Counted from the first letter of the stretch, positions 26,001 through 40,215 are shown. The stretch: 64,000 bases of DNA from Dama dama (GCF_033118175.1 NW_026870888.1:1860001-1924000); one strand, 5' to 3'. Notes: a model not told the origin generated them from the sequence alone. Made by a program: numbers and translations.

Positions 26001-27249
26001 GGAAAGGAGCCTTGATTTCCTTGATGGCACTCCAGAGAAAACCCAAGATCACTGTCTCAAGTCTAGAGGGATCCTGAGGTCACTGGAGCAACACAAAAAA
26101 GCTCCGTGGACCCCAATCAACTCGAGATGAGAGCTTAGTCCCTGGCTTTGACTCAACTGGAATACCAACCTTCCACAAGCACCTCAAGAGGAGGCTTCTC
26201 TCAGCTACAGGTATGTGAGAGGGACCCTGAGTTTGTGGCCTCAAGTGGAATGGACACCGAGATGCTCTGACTCGAAGTCAGGCCGGATATCCCTGCAGTA
26301 AATTGAATGCAGGCTCGTCTTGCATCTCCCAAGACGAAGGGATGTCTGAATCCCCTGTGGAGACCACAGAGAAAGACCTAGTCCTCCGCCTCATCTCGAC
26401 CGGAGGCCTCACATCCTTTGAAAACTCGAGAGTTCCATGGAGATCAATGCTTCAAAAGGAGACGATGCCTGATTCCTCTTGAAAATGGATAGGAGTCCCA
26501 GGATCCCTGTGGCACGTGGAAAGGGACCCTGGGTCTTCCGCCTCACGTGGAGACGCGTCCCAATTGCCATGGCAAGACTCTTGGAGAATCCCGAAGTGTC
26601 CCTCGCACCTAGGAAGGAGTCCTGACTTCTCTGAACAAACACGTGTCTGGAAGGGCCCTCCCCGTCGTAACTCGAGAATATACCCCAGGTTCCGGCCGCA
26701 ACTCGAGAAAAACCATGAGAATTCCCCCTCGCCCCGACATGAGGCCCGATTCCACTGCACTGCATGCAGAGAAATTCCGTGTTCCACATCAAACGTGAAA
26801 GGAGCCTTGATTTCCTTGATGGCACTCCAGAGAAAACCCAAGATCTCTGTCTCAAGTCTAGAGGGATCCTGAGGTCACTGGAGCAACATGAAAGGGCCCC
26901 AAGGACCCCAAATCAACTCGAGATGAGAGCTTAGTCCCTGGCTTCGACTCAAGAGGAATACTAACTTCAAACAAGCACCTCAAGAGGAGGCTTCTCTCAG
27001 CTACAGGTATGTGAGAGGGACCCTGAGTTTGTGGCCTCAAGTGGAATGGACACCGAGATGCTCTGACTCGAAGTAAGGCCGGATATCCCTGCAGTGAAGT
27101 GAATGCAGGCTCGGCTGGCATCTCCCAAGACGAAGCGATGTCTGAATCCCCTGTGGAGACCACAGAGAAAGACCTAGTCCTCAGCCTCATCGCGAACGGA
27201 GGCCTCACATCCTTTAAAAACTCGAGAGGTCCGGGGAGATCAATGCTTC

Positions 27250-30200
27250 CAAAGGAGACGATGCCTGACTCTCTTGAAAATGGATAGGAGTCCCAGGATC
27301 CCTGTGGCACGTGGAAAGGGACCCTGGGTCTCCCGCCTCACGTGGAGACGCGTCCCAATTGCCATGCCAAGACTCGAGGAGAATCCCGAGGTGTCCCTCG
27401 CACCTAGGCAGGAGTCCTGACGTCGCTGAACAAACACGTGTCTGGAAGGGCCCTCCCCGTCGTAACTCGAGAATATACCCCAGGGCCTGGCCGAATTCGA
27501 ATAAAACCATGAGACTTCCCCCTCGCCGCGAGATGAGGCCCGATTCCCCTGCACTGCGTGCAGAGCAATACCGTGCTTCACATCAAACGTGAAAGGGGCC
27601 TTGATTTCCTTGATGGCACCCTAGAGAAAACCCAAGATCACTGTCTCAAGTCTAGAGGGATCCTGAGGTCACTGGAGCAACACGAAAGGGCTCCGTGGAT
27701 CCCAAATCAACTTGAGATGAGAGCTTAGTCCCTGGCTTCGAATCAAGAGGAATACCAACTTTCCACAAGCACCTCAAGAGGAGGCTTCTCTCAGCTACAG
27801 GTATGTGAGAGGGACCCTGAGTTTGTGGCCTCAAGTAGAATGGACACCGAGATGCTCTGACTCGAAGTAAGGCCGGATATGCCTGCAGTGAATTGAATGC
27901 AGGCTCGTCTTGCCTCTCCCAAGACGAAGGGGTGTCTGAATCCCCTGTGGAGACCACAGAGAAAGACCTAGTTCTCCGCCTCATCGCTACTGGAGGCCTC
28001 ACATCCTTTCAAAACTCGAGAGGTCCGCGGAGATCAATGCTTCCAAAGTAGACGATGCCTGACTCCTCTTGAAAATGGATAGGAGTCCCAGGATCCCTGT
28101 GGCACGTGGAAAGGGACACTGGGTCTCCCGCCTCACGTGGAGACGCGTCCCAATTGCCATGCCAAGACTCGAGGAGAATCCCGAGGTGTCCCTCGCACCT
28201 AGGCAGGAGTTCTGATGTCGCTGAACAAACACGTGTCTGGAAGGGCCCTCCCCGTCGTAACTCGAGAATATACCCGAGGTTCCGGCCGCAACTCGAGAAA
28301 AACCATGAGACTTCCCCCTCGCCGCGAGACGAGGCCCGATTCCCCTGCCCTGCGAGCAGAGCAATTCCGTTTTCCACATCAAACGTGAAAGGAGCCTTGA
28401 TTTCCTTGATGGAACTCCAGAGAAAACCCAAGATCACTGGCTCAAGCGTAGAGGGATCCTGAGGACACTGGAAGAACACGAAACGGCTCCGTAGACCCCA
28501 AATCAACTCGAGATGAGAGCTTAGTCCCTGGCGTCGACTCAAGAGGAATACCAACTTTCCACAAGCCCCTGAAGAGGAGGCTTCTCGCAGCGACAGGTAT
28601 GTGAGAGGGACCCTGAGTTTGTGGCCTCAAGTGGAATGGACACCGAGATGCTCTGACTCGAAGTATGGCCGGATATCCCTGCAGTGAATTGAATGCAGGC
28701 TCGTCTTGCATCTCCCAAGACGAAGGGATGTGTGAATCCCCTGTGGAGACGACAGAGAAAGACCTAGTCCTCCGCCTCATCGCGACAGGAGGCCTCATAT
28801 CCTTTGAAAACTCGAGAGGTCTCCAGAGATCAATGCTTCCAAAGGAGACGATGCCTGACTCTTCTTGAAAATGGATAGGAGTCCCAGGATCCCTGTGGCA
28901 CGTGGAAAGGGACCCTGGGTCTCCCGCCTCACGTGGAGACGCATCCCAATTGCCATGCCAAGACTCGAGGAGAATCCCGAGGTGTCCCTCGCCCCTAGGC
29001 AGGAGTCCTGACGTCGCTGAACAAACACGTGTCTGGAAGGGCCCTCCCCGTCGTAACTCGAGAATATACCCCAGGTTGGTCCGCAATTCGAGAAAAACCA
29101 TGAGACTTCCCCCTCGCCTCGAGATGAGGCCCGATTCCCCTGCACTGCGTGCAGAGCAATTCCGAGTTGCACATCAAACGTGAAAGGAGCCTTGATTTCC
29201 TTGATGGCACTCCAGAGAAAACCCAAGATCACTGTCTTAAGTCTAGATGGATCCTGAGGTCACTGGAACAACACGAAAGGGCTCCGTGGACCCCAAATCA
29301 ACTCGAGATGAGAGCTTAGTCCCTGGCTTCGACTCAAGAGGAATACCAACTTTCCACAAGCACCTCAAGAGGAGGCTTCTCGCAGCGACAGGTATGTGAG
29401 AGGACCCTGAGTTTGTGGCCTCAAGTGGAATGGACACCGAGATGCTCTGACTCGAAGTAAGGCCGGATATCCCTGCAGTGAATTGAATACAAGCTCGTCT
29501 TGCATCTCCCAAGACGAAGGGATGTCTGAATCCCCTGTGGAGACCACAGAGAAAGACCTAGTTCTCCGCCTCATCGTGACCGGAGGCCTCACATCATTTG
29601 AAAACTCGAGAGGTCCGCGGAGATCAATGCTTCCAAAGGAGACGATGCCTGACTCCTCTTGAAAATGGTTAGGAGTCCCAGGATGCCTGTCCACATGGAC
29701 GGGGACCCTGGGTCTCCCGCTTCACGTGGAGACGCGTCCCAATTGCCATGCCAAGACTCGAGGAGAATCCCGAGGTGTCCCTCGCACCTAGGCAGGAGTC
29801 CTGACGTCGCTGAACCAACACGTGTCTGGAAGGGCCCTCCCCGTCATAACTCGAGAATATACCCCAGGTTCCGGCCGCAACTCGAGAAAAACCATGAGAC
29901 TTCCCCCTCGCCACAAGATGAGGCCCGTTTCCCCTGCACTGCGTGCAGAGCAATTCCGTGTTCCACATCAAACGTGAAAGGAGCCTTGATTTCCTTGATG
30001 GCACTCCAGAGAAAACCCAAGATCACTGTCTCAAGTCTAGAGGGATCCTGAGGTCACTGGAGCAACATGAAAGGGCTCCGTGGACCCCAAATCAACTCGA
30101 GATGAGAGCTTAGTCCCTGGCTTCGACTCAAGAGGAATACGAACTTTCCACAATCACCTCAAGAGGAGACTTCTCTCAGCTACAGGTATGTGAGAGGGAC

Positions 30201-30480
30201 CCTGAGTTTGTGGCCTCAAGTGGAATGGACACCGTGATGCTCTGACTCGAAGTAAGGCCGGATATCCCTGCAGTGAATTGAATGCAGGCTCGTCCTGCAT
30301 CTCCCAAGACTAAGGGATGTCTGAATCCCCTGTGGAGACCACAGAGAAAGACCTAGTCCTCCGCCTCATCGCGACCGGAGGCCTCACATCCTTTGAAAAC
30401 TCGAGAGGTCCGCGGAGATCAATGCTTCCAAAGGAGACGATGCCTGACTCCTCTTGAAAATGGATAGGAGTCCCAGGATC
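27250..30480 (+). repeat. 19,072-bp-spaced repeat, left copy (~4 monomers)
   Basis: This matches 46,320-49,550 at an offset of 19,072 bp (24 monomers). Shared rare states include gcctggccgaattcgaat (27,484), tcttaagtctagatgg (29,235), tgaatacaagctcg (29,485), cacatcatttg and cccaagactaaggg (about 30,303). The order of variant monomers B, C, A, D is the same in both copies. Confidence 0.7.
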
Positions 30481-30831
30481 CCTGTGGCACGTGGAAAGGG
30501 ACCCTGGGTCTCCCGCCTCACGTAGAGACGCGTCCCCATTGCCATGCCAAGACTCGAGGAGAATCCCGAGGTGTCCCTCGCACCTAGGCAGGAGTCCTGA
30601 CGTCGCTGAACCAACACGTGTCTGGAAGGGCCCTCCCCGTCATAACTCGAGAATATACCCGAGGTTCCGGCCGCAACTCGAGAAAAACCATGAGACTTCC
30701 CCCTCGCCGCGAGATGAGGCCCGATTCCCCTGCCCTGCGTGCAGAGAAATTCCGTTTTCCACATCAAACGTGAAAGGAGCCTTGATATCCTTGATGGCAC
30801 TCCAGAGAAAACCCAAGATCACTGTCTCAAG

Positions 30832-33216
30832 CGTAGAGGGATCCTGAGGTCACTGGAAGAAGACGAAACGGCTCCGTAGACCCCAAATCAACTCGAGATG
30901 AGAGCTTAGTCCCTGGCGTCGACTCAAGAGGAATACCAACTTTCCACAAGCACCTCAAGAGGAGGCTTCTCGCAGCGACAGGTATGTGAGAGGGACCCTG
31001 AGTTTGTGGCCTCAAGTGGAATGGACACCGAGATGCTCTGACTCGAAGTAAGGCCGGATATCCCTGCAGTGAATTGAATGCAGGCTCGTCTTGCATCTCC
31101 CAAGACGAAGGGATGTGTGAATCCCCTGTGGAGACGACAGAGAAAGACCTAGTCCTCCGCCTCATCGCGACAGGAGGCCTCATATCCTTTGAAAACTCGA
31201 GAGGTCTCCGGAGATCAATGCTTCCAAAGGAGACGATGCCTGACTCTTCTTGAAAATGGATAGGAGTCCCAGGATCCCTGTGGCACGTGGAAAGGGATCC
31301 TGGGTCTCCCGCCTCACGTGGAGACGCATCCCAATTGCCATGCCAAGACTCGAGGAGAATCCCGAGGTGTCCCTCGCACCTAGGCAGGAGTCCTGACGTC
31401 GCTGAACAAACACGTGTCTGGAAGGGCCCTCCCCGTCGTAACTCGAGAATATACCCCAGGTTGGTCCGCAACTCGAGAAAAACCATGAGACTTCCCCCTC
31501 GCCTCGAGATGAAGCCCGATTCCCCTGCACTGCGTGCAGAGCAATTCCGAGTTGCACATCAAACGTGAAAGGAGCCTTGATTTCCTTGATGGCACTCCAG
31601 AGAAAACCCAAGATCACTGTCTCAAGTCTAGAGGGATCCTGAGGTCACTGGAACAACACGAAAGGGCTCCGTGGACCCCAAATCAACTCGAGATGAGAGC
31701 TTAGTCCCTGGCTTCGACTCAAGAGGAATACCAACTTTCCACAAGCACCTCAAGAGGAGGCTTCTCTCAGCTACAGGTATGTGAGAGGGACCCTGAGTTT
31801 GTGGCCTCACGTGGATGGACAGCGAGATGCTCTGACTCAAAGTAAGGCAGGATATCCCTGCAGTGAATTGAATGCAGGCTCGTCTTGCATCTCCCAAGAC
31901 GAAGGGATGTCTGAAACCCCTGTGGACACTACAGAGAAAGTCCTAGTTCTCCGCCTCATCGCGACCGGAGGCCTCACATCCTTTGAAAACTCGAGAGGTC
32001 TGCGGAGATCAATGCTTCCAAAGATGACGATGCCTGACTCCTCTTGAAAATGGATAGGAGTCCCAGGATCCCTGTGGCAGGTGGACAGGGACCCTGGGTC
32101 TCCCGCCTCACGTGGAGACGCGTCCCAATTGCCATGCCAAGACTCGAGGAGAATCCCGAGGTGTCCCTCGCACCTAGGCAGGAGTCCTGACGTCGCTGAA
32201 CAAACACGTGTCTGGAAGGGCCCTCCCCGTCGTAACTCGAGAATATACCGCAGTGCCTGGCCGAATTCGAATAAAACCATGAGACTTCCCCCTCGCCGCG
32301 AGATGAGGCCCGATTCCCCTGCACTGCGTGCAGAGCAATACCGTGCTTCACGTCAAACGTGAAAGGGGCCTTGATTTCCTTGATGGCACCCTTGAGAAAA
32401 CCCAAGATCACTGTCTCAAGTCTAGAGGGATCCTGAGGTCACTGGAGCAACACGAAAGGGCTCCGTGGATCCCAAATCAACTCGAGATGAGAGCTTAGTC
32501 CCTGGCTTCGAATCAAGAGGAATACCAACTTTCCACAAGCACCTCAAGAGGAGGCTTCTCTCAGCTACAGGTATGTGAGAGGGACCCTGAGTTTGTGGCC
32601 TCAAGTAGAATGGACACCGAGATGCTCTGACTCGAAGTAAGGCCGGATATCCCTGCAGTGAATTGAATGCAGGCTCGTCTTGCCTCTCCCAAGACGAAGG
32701 GATGTCTGAATCCCCTGTGGAGACCACAGAGAAAGACCTAGTTCTCCGCCTCATCGCTACTGGAGGCCTCACATCCTTTCAAAACTCGAGAGGTCCGCGG
32801 AGATCAATGCTTCCAAAGTAGACGATGCCTGACTCCTCTTGAAAATGGATAGGAGTCCCAGGATCCCTGTGGCACGTGGAAAGGGACACTGGGTCTCCCG
32901 CCTCACGTGGAGACGCGTCCCAATTGCCATGCCAAGACTCGAGGAGAATCCTGAGGTGTCCCTCGCACCTAGGCAGGAGTTCTGATGTCGCTGAACAAAC
33001 ACGTGTCTGGAAGGGCCCTCCCCGTCGTAACTCGAGAATATACCCGAGGTTCCGGCCGCAACTCGAGAAAAACCATGAGACTTCCCCCTCGCCGCGAGAC
33101 GAGGCCCGATTCCGCTGCCCTGCGTGCAGAGCAATTCCGTTTTCCACATCAAACGTGAAAGGAGCCTTGATTTCCTTGATGGCACTCCAGAGAAAACCCA
33201 AGATCACTGGCTCAAG
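30832..33216 (+). repeat. Trimer HOR copy (C-A-B), 2,385 bp
   Basis: Three monomers are marked in order by tcaagcgtagagg at 30,832 (C), ggttggtccgca at about 31,460 (A) and gcctggccgaattcgaat at about 32,252 (B). The next C mark follows at 33,217. The same order and spacing recur at 37,190, 42,751 and 45,134. Confidence 0.75.
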
Positions 33217-33759
33217 CGTAGAGGGATCCTGAGGACACTGGAAGAACACGAAACGGCTCCGTAGACCCCAAATCAACTCGAGATGAGAGCTTAGTCCCTG
33301 GCGTCGACTCAAGAGGAATACCAACTTTCCACAAGCCCCTGAAGAGGAGGCTTCTCGCAGCGACAGGTATGTGAGAGGGACCCTGAGTTTGTGGCCTCAA
33401 GTGGAATGGACACCGAGATGCTCTGACTCGAAGTATGGCCGGATATCCCTGCAGTGAATTGAATGCAGGCTCGTCTTGCATCTCCCAAGACGAAGGGATG
33501 TGTGAATCCCCTGTGGAGACGACAGAGAAAGACCTAGTCCTCCGCCTCATCGCGACAGGAGGCCTCATATCCTTTGAAAACTCGAGAGGTCTCCAGAGAT
33601 CAATGCTTCCAAAGGAGACGATGCCTGACTCTTCTTGAAAATGGATAGGAGTCCCAGGATCCCTGTGGCACGTGGAAAGGGACCCTGGGTCTCCCGCCTC
33701 ACGTGGAGACGCATCCCAATTGCCATGCCAAGACTCGAGGAGAATCCCGAGGTGTCCCT
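33130..33759 (+). repeat. Single-monomer tandem duplication, left copy
   Basis: The segment repeats at 33,926-34,555, exactly 796 bp downstream. I saw no difference through the compared stretch, including the rare states tcaagcgtagagg, gtcgactcaagag, gaagtatggccgg, gatgtgtgaatcc and ggtctccagagatc. The adjacent units elsewhere in block 3 are much less alike, so this looks like a very recent duplication of one monomer by unequal crossover. Confidence 0.75.
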
Positions 33760-33925
33760 CGCACCTAGGCAGGAGTTCTGATGTCGCTGAACAAACACGT
33801 GTCTGGAAGGGCCCTCCCCGTCGTAACTCGAGAATATACCCGAGGTTCCGGCCGCAACTCGAGAAAAACCATGAGACTTCCCCCTCGCCGCGAGACGAGG
33901 CCCGATTCCCCTGCCCTGCGAGCAG

Positions 33926-34555
33926 AGCAATTCCGTTTTCCACATCAAACGTGAAAGGAGCCTTGATTTCCTTGATGGCACTCCAGAGAAAACCCAAGAT
34001 CACTGGCTCAAGCGTAGAGGGATCCTGAGGACACTGGAAGAACACGAAACGGCTCCGTAGACCCCAAATCAACTCGAGATGAGAGCTTAGTCCCTGGCGT
34101 CGACTCAAGAGGAATACCAACTTTCCACAAGCCCCTGAAGAGGAGGCTTCTCGCAGCGACAGGTATGTGAGAGGGACCCTGAGTTTGTGGCCTCAAGTGG
34201 AATGGACACCGAGATGCTCTGACTCGAAGTATGGCCGGATATCCCTGCAGTGAATTGAATGCAGGCTCGTCTTGCATCTCCCAAGACGAAGGGATGTGTG
34301 AATCCCCTGTGGAGACGACAGAGAAAGACCTAGTCCTCCGCCTCATCGCGACAGGAGGCCTCATATCCTTTGAAAACTCGAGAGGTCTCCAGAGATCAAT
34401 GCTTCCAAAGGAGACGATGCCTGACTCTTCTTGAAAATGGATAGGAGTCCCAGGATCCCTGTGGCACGTGGAAAGGGACCCTGGGTCTCCCGCCTCACGT
34501 GGAGACGCATCCCAATTGCCATGCCAAGACTCGAGGAGAATCCCGAGGTGTCCCT
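33926..34555 (+). repeat. Single-monomer tandem duplication, right copy
   Basis: This is the partner of 33,130-33,759. The copies part at about 34,556, where this one reads gaccctagg and tcctgacgtcgc, while the left one reads gcacctagg and ttctgatgtcgc. Upstream of 33,926 this copy has ctgcgagcag, a state otherwise seen near 28,352, so its flank comes from a different source monomer. Confidence 0.75.
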
Positions 34556-34654
34556 CGACCCTAGGCAGGAGTCCTGACGTCGCTGAACAAACACGTGTCT
34601 GGAAGGGCCCTCCCCGTCGTAACTCGAGAATATACCCCAGGTTGGTCCGCAACT

Positions 34655-37600
34655 CGAGAAAAACCATGAGACTTCCCCCTCGCCGCGAGATGAGGCCCGA
34701 TTCCCCTGCACTGCGTGCAGAGCAATTCCGTGTTCCACATCAAACGTGAAAGGAGCTTTGTATCCTTGATGGCACTCCAGAGAAAACCCAAAGTAACTGT
34801 CTCAAGTCTAGAAGGATCCTGAGGCCACTGTAGCAGCACGGAAGGCTCCGTGGACCCCAAATCATCTCGAGATGAGAGCTGAGTCCCTGGCTTCGACTTA
34901 AGAGGAAAACCAAGTTTCCTCAAGCACCTCAAGAGGAGGCTTCTCTCAGCTACAGGTATTTGAGAGGGACCCGGAGTTTGTGGCCTCAAGTGGAATGGAC
35001 ACCGAGATGCTCTGACTCGAAGTAAGGCCGGATATCCCTGCAGTGAATTGAATGCAGGCTCGTCTTGCATCTCCCAAGACGAAGGGATGTCTGAATCCCC
35101 TGTGGAGACCACAGAGAAAGAACTAGTCCTCCGCCTCATTGCGACCGGAGGCCTCACATCCTTTGAAAACTCGAGAGGTCCGCGGAGATCAATGCTTCCA
35201 AAGGAGACGATGCCTGACTCCTCTTGAAAATGGTTAGAATTCCCAGGATCCCTGTCCACATGGACGGGGACACTGGGTCTCCCGCCTCACGTGGAGACGC
35301 GTCCCAATTTCCATGCCAAGACTCGAGGAGAATCCCGAGGTGTCCCTCGCACCTAGGCAGGAGTCCTGACGTCGCTGAACAAACACGTGTCTGGAAGGGC
35401 CCTCCCCATCGTAACTCGAGAATATACCCCAGGTTCCGGCCGCAACTCGAGAAAAACCATGAGAATTCCCCCTCGCCGCGAGATGAGGCCCGATTCCCCT
35501 GGACTGCGTGCAGAGCAATTCCGTGTTCCACATCAAACTGGAAAGGAGCCTTGATTTCCTTGATGGCACTCCAGAGAAAACCCAAGATCACTGTCTCAAG
35601 TCTAGAGGGATCCTGAGGTCACAAGAGCAACACGAAAGGGCTCCGTGGACCCCAAATCAACTCGAGATGAGAGCTTAGTCCCTGGCTTCGACTCAAGAGG
35701 AATCCCAACTTTCCACAAGCACCTCAAGAGGAGGCTTCTCTCAGCTACAGGTATGTGAGAGGACCCTGAGTTTGTGGCCTCAAGTGGAATGGACACCGAG
35801 ATGCTCTGACTCGAAGTAAGGCCGGATATCCCTGCAGGGAATTGAATGCAGGCTCGTCTTGCATCTCCCAAGACAAAGGGATGTCTGAATCCCCTGTGGA
35901 GAACACAGAGAAAGACCTAGTCCTCAGCCTCATCGCGACCGGAGGCCTCACATCCTTTGAAAACTCGAGAGGTCCGCGGAGATCAATGCTTCCAAAGGAG
36001 ACGATGCCTGACTCCTCTTGAAAATGGTTAGGAGTCCCAGGATCCCTGTCCACATGGACGGGGACCCTGGGTCTCCCGCGTCACGTGGAGACGCGTCCCA
36101 ATTGCCATGCCAAGACTCGAGGAGAATCCCGAGGTGTCCCTCGCACCTAGGCAGGAGTCCTGACGTCGCTGAACAAACACGTGTCTGGAAGGGCCCTCCC
36201 CGACGTAACTCGAGAATATACCCCAGGTTCCGGCCGCAACTCGAGGAAAACCATGAGACTTCCCCCTCGCCACGAGATGAGGCCCGATTCCCCTGCACTG
36301 CGTGGAGAGCAATTCCGAGTTTCACATCAAACGTGAAAGGAGCCTTGATTTCCTTGATGGCACTCCAGAGAAAACCCCAGATCACTGTCTCAAGTCTAGA
36401 GGGATCCTGAGGTCACTGGAGCAACACGAAATGGCTCCGTGGACCCCAAATCAACTCGAGATGAGAGCTGAGTCCCTGGCTTCGACTTAAGAGGAAAACC
36501 AAGTTTCCTCAAGCACCTCAAGAGGAGGCTTCTCTCAGCTACAGGTATGTGAGAGGGACCCTGAGTTTGTGGCCTCTAGTGGAATGGACACCGAGATGCT
36601 CTGACTCGAAATCAGGCCGGATATCCCTGCAGTGAATTGAATGCAGGCTCGTCTTGCATCTCCCAAGACGAAGGGATGTCTGAATCCCCTGTGGAGACCA
36701 CAGAGAAAGAACTAGTCCTCCGCCTCATTGCGACCGTAGGCCTCACATCCTTTGAAAACTCGCGAGGTCCGCGGAGATCAATGCTTCCAAAGGAGACGAT
36801 GCCTGACTCCTCTTGAAAATGGTTAGAATTCCCAGGATCCCTGTCCACATGGACGGGGAACCTGGGTCTCCCGCCTCACGTGGAGACGCATCCCAATTGC
36901 CATGCCAAGACTCGAGGAGAATCCCGAGGTGTCCCTCGCACCTAGGCAGGAGTTCTGATGTCGCTGAACAAACACGTGTCTGGAAGGGCCCTCCCAGTCG
37001 TAACTCGAGAATATACCCGAGGTTCCGGCCGCAACTCGAGAAAAACCATGAGACTTCCCCCTCGCCGCGAGATGAGGCCCGATTCCCCTGCCCTGCGTGC
37101 AGAGAAATTCCGTTTTCCACATCAAACGTGAAAGGAGCCTTGATTTCCTTGATGGCACTCCAGAGAAAACCCAAGATCACTGTCTCAAGCGTAGAGGGAT
37201 CCTGAGGTCACTGGAAGAAGACGAAACGGCTCCGTCGACCCCAAATCAACTCGAGATGAGAGCTTAGTCCCTGGCGTCGACTCAAGGGGAATACCAACTT
37301 TCCACAAGCACCTGAAGACGAGGCTTCTCGCAGCGACAGGTATGTGAGAGGGACCCTGAGTTTGTGGACTCAAGTGGAATGGACACCGAGATGCTCTGAC
37401 TCGAAGTAAGGCCGGATATCCCTGCAGTGAATTGAATGCAGGCTCGTCTTGCATCTCCCAAGACGAAGGGATGTGTGAATCCCCTGTGGAGACGACAGAG
37501 AAAGACCTAGTCCTCCGCCTCATCGCGACAGGAGGCCTCATATCCTTTGAAAACTCGAGAGGTCTCCGGAGATCAATGCTTCCAAAGGAGACGATGCCTG

Positions 37601-39618
37601 ACTCTTCTTGAAAATGGATAGGAGTCCCAGGATCCCTGTGGCACGTGGAAAGGGATCCTGGGTCTCCCGCCTCACGTGGAGACGCATCCCAATTGCCATG
37701 CCAAGACTCGAGGAGAATCCCGAGGTGTCCCTCGCACCTAGGCAGGAGTCCTGACGTCGCTGAACAAACACGTGTCTGGAAGGGCCCTCCCCGTCGTAAC
37801 TCGAGAATATACCCCAGGTTGGTCCGCAACTCGAGAAAAACCATGAGACTTCCCCCTCGCCTCGAGATGAAGCCCGATTCCCCTGCACTGTGTGCAGAGC
37901 AATTCCGAGTTGCACATCAAACGTGAAAGGAGCCTTGATTTCCTTGATGGCACTCCAGAGAAAACCCAAGATCACTGTCTCAAGTCTAGAGGGATCCTGA
38001 GGTCACTGGAACAACACGAAAGGGCTCCGTGGACCCCAAATCAACTCGAGATGAGAGCTTAGTCCCTGGCTTCGACTCAAGAGGAATACCAACTTTCCAC
38101 AAGCACCTCAAGAGGAGGCTTCTCTCAGCTACAGGTATGTGAGAGGGACCCTGAGTTTGTGGCCTCACGTGGATGGACACCGAGATGCTGACTCAAAGTA
38201 AGGCAGGATATCCCTGCAGTGAATTGAATGCAGGCTCGTCTTGCATCTCCCAAGACGAAGGGATGTCTGAAACCCCTGTGGACACTACAGAGAAAGTCCT
38301 AGTTCTCCGCCTCATCGCGACCGGAGGCCTCACATCCTTTGAAAACTCGAGAGGTCTGCGGAGATCAATGCTTCCAAAGATGACGATGCCTGACTCCTCT
38401 TGAAAATGGATAGGAGTCCCAGGATCCCTGTGGCAGGTGGACAGGGACCCTGGGTCTCCCGCCTCACGTGGAGACGCGTCCCAATTGCCATGCCAAGACT
38501 CGAGGAGAATCCCGAGGTGTCCCTCGCACCTAGGCAGGAGTCCTGACGTCGCTGAACAAACACGTGTCTGGAAGGGCCCTCCCCGTCGTAACTCGAGAAT
38601 ATACCCCAGGGCCTGGCCGAATTCGAATAAAACCATGAGACTTCCCCCTCGCCGCGAGATGAGGCCCGATTCCCCTGCACTGCGTGCAGAGCAATACCGT
38701 GCTTCACATCAAACGTGAAAGGGGCCTTGATTTCCTTGATGGCACCCTTGAGAAAACCCAAGATCACTGTCTCAAGTCTAGAGGGATCCTGAGGTCACTG
38801 GAGCAACACGAAAGGGCTCCGTGGATCCCAAATCAACTCGAGATGAGAGCTTAGTCCCTGGCTTCGAATCAAGAGGAATACCAACTTTCCACAAGCACCT
38901 CAAGAGGAGGCTTCTCTCAGCTACAGGTATGTGAGAGGGACCCTGAGTTTGTGGCCTCAAGTAGAATGGACACCGAGATGCTCTGACTAGAAGTAAGGCC
39001 GGATATCCCTGCAGTGAATTGAATGCAGGCTCGTCTTGCCTCTCCCAAGACGAAGGGATGTCTGAATCCCCTGTGGAGACCACAGAGAAAGACCTAGTTC
39101 TCCGCCTCATCGCTACTGGAGGCCTCACATCCTTTCAAAACTCGAGAGGTCCGCGGAGATCAATGCTTCCAAAGTAGACGATGCCTGACTCCTCTTGAAA
39201 ATGGATAGGAGTCCCAGGATCCCTGTGGCACGTGGAAAGGGACACTGGGTCTCCCGCCTCACGTGGAGACGCGTCCCAATTGCCATGCCAAGACTCGAGG
39301 AGAATCCTGAGGTGTCCCTCGCACCTAGGCAGGAGTTCTGATGTCGCTGAACAAACACGTGTCTGGAAGGGCCCTCCCCGTCGTAACTCGAGAATATACC
39401 CGAGGTTCCGGCCGCAACTCGAGAAAAACCATGAGACTTCCCCCTCGCCGCGAGACGAGGCCCGATTCCCCTGCCCTGCGTGCAGAGCAATTCCGTTTTC
39501 CACATCAAACGTGAAAGGAGCCTTGATTTCCTTGATGGCACTCCAGAGAAAACCCAAGATCACTGGCTCAAGCGTAGAGGGATCCTGAGGACACTGGAAG
39601 AACACGAAACGGCTCCGT
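34655..39618 (+). repeat. 5,561-bp heptamer amplification, left copy (~6.2 monomers)
   Basis: Every diagnostic state from about 34,655 to 39,618 recurs 5,561 bp downstream. Examples are aaggagctttgtatcc (34,749), gaggccactgtagcagc (about 34,820), the three successive tccacatggacggg units (about 35,256, 36,050 and 36,847) and the C-A-B trimer. Only scattered substitutions separate the copies. The left edge lies between ggttggtccgca (34,641, not shared) and 34,745. The right edge lies where gctccgtggacc (39,611) differs from gctccgtagacc (45,172). Confidence 0.85.
37190..39572 (+). repeat. Trimer HOR copy (C-A-B), 2,383 bp
   Basis: C mark at 37,190, A mark at about 37,818, B mark at about 38,610, next C mark at 39,573. 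It is 2 bp shorter than the 30,832 copy because of a 2-bp loss giving gagatgctgactc near 38,181, shared with the copy at 42,751. It is part of the left 5,561-bp heptamer copy. Confidence 0.75.
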
Positions 39619-40215
39619 GGACCCCAAATCAACTCGAGATGAGAGCTTAGTCCCTGGCTTCGACTCAAGAGGAATACTAACTTTCCACAAGCACCTCAAG
39701 AGGAGGCTTCTCTCAGCTACAGGTATGTGAGAGGGACCCTGAGTTTGTGGCCTCAAGTGGAATGAACACCGAGATGCTCTGACTCGAAGTAAGGCCGGAT
39801 ATCCCTGCAGTGAATTGAATGCAGGCTCGTCTTGCATCTCCCAAGACGAAGGGATGTCTGAATCCCCTGTGGAGGCCACAGAGAAAGACTTAGTCCTCCG
39901 CCTCATCGCGAACGGAGGCCTCACATCCTTTGAAAATTCGAGAGGTCCGCGGAGATCAATGCTTCCAAAGGAGACGATGCCTGACTCCTCTTGAAAATGG
40001 ATAGGAGTCCCAGGATCCCTGTGGCACGTGGAAAGGGACACTGGATCTTCCACTTCACGTGGAGACGCGTCCCAATTGCCATGCCAAGGCTCGAGGAGAA
40101 TCCCGAGTTGTCCCTCGCACCTAGGCAGGAGTCCTCACATCGCTGAACAAACACGTGTCTGGAAGGGCCCTCCCTGTCATAACTCGAGAATATACCCCTG
40201 GTTCCGGCCGCAACT
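39619..40215 (+). repeat. Partial monomer linking the two heptamer copies
   Basis: This stretch of about 600 bp completes the seven-monomer spacing but matches neither the sequence before 34,655 nor that after 45,179. It carries tggaggccacagag near 39,870, ctggatcttccacttc near 40,041, caaggctcgagg and tccctgtcataac. Several of these also occur in the 21.6-22.1 kb units, so it appears to be a monomer type rare in this window. Confidence 0.6.
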
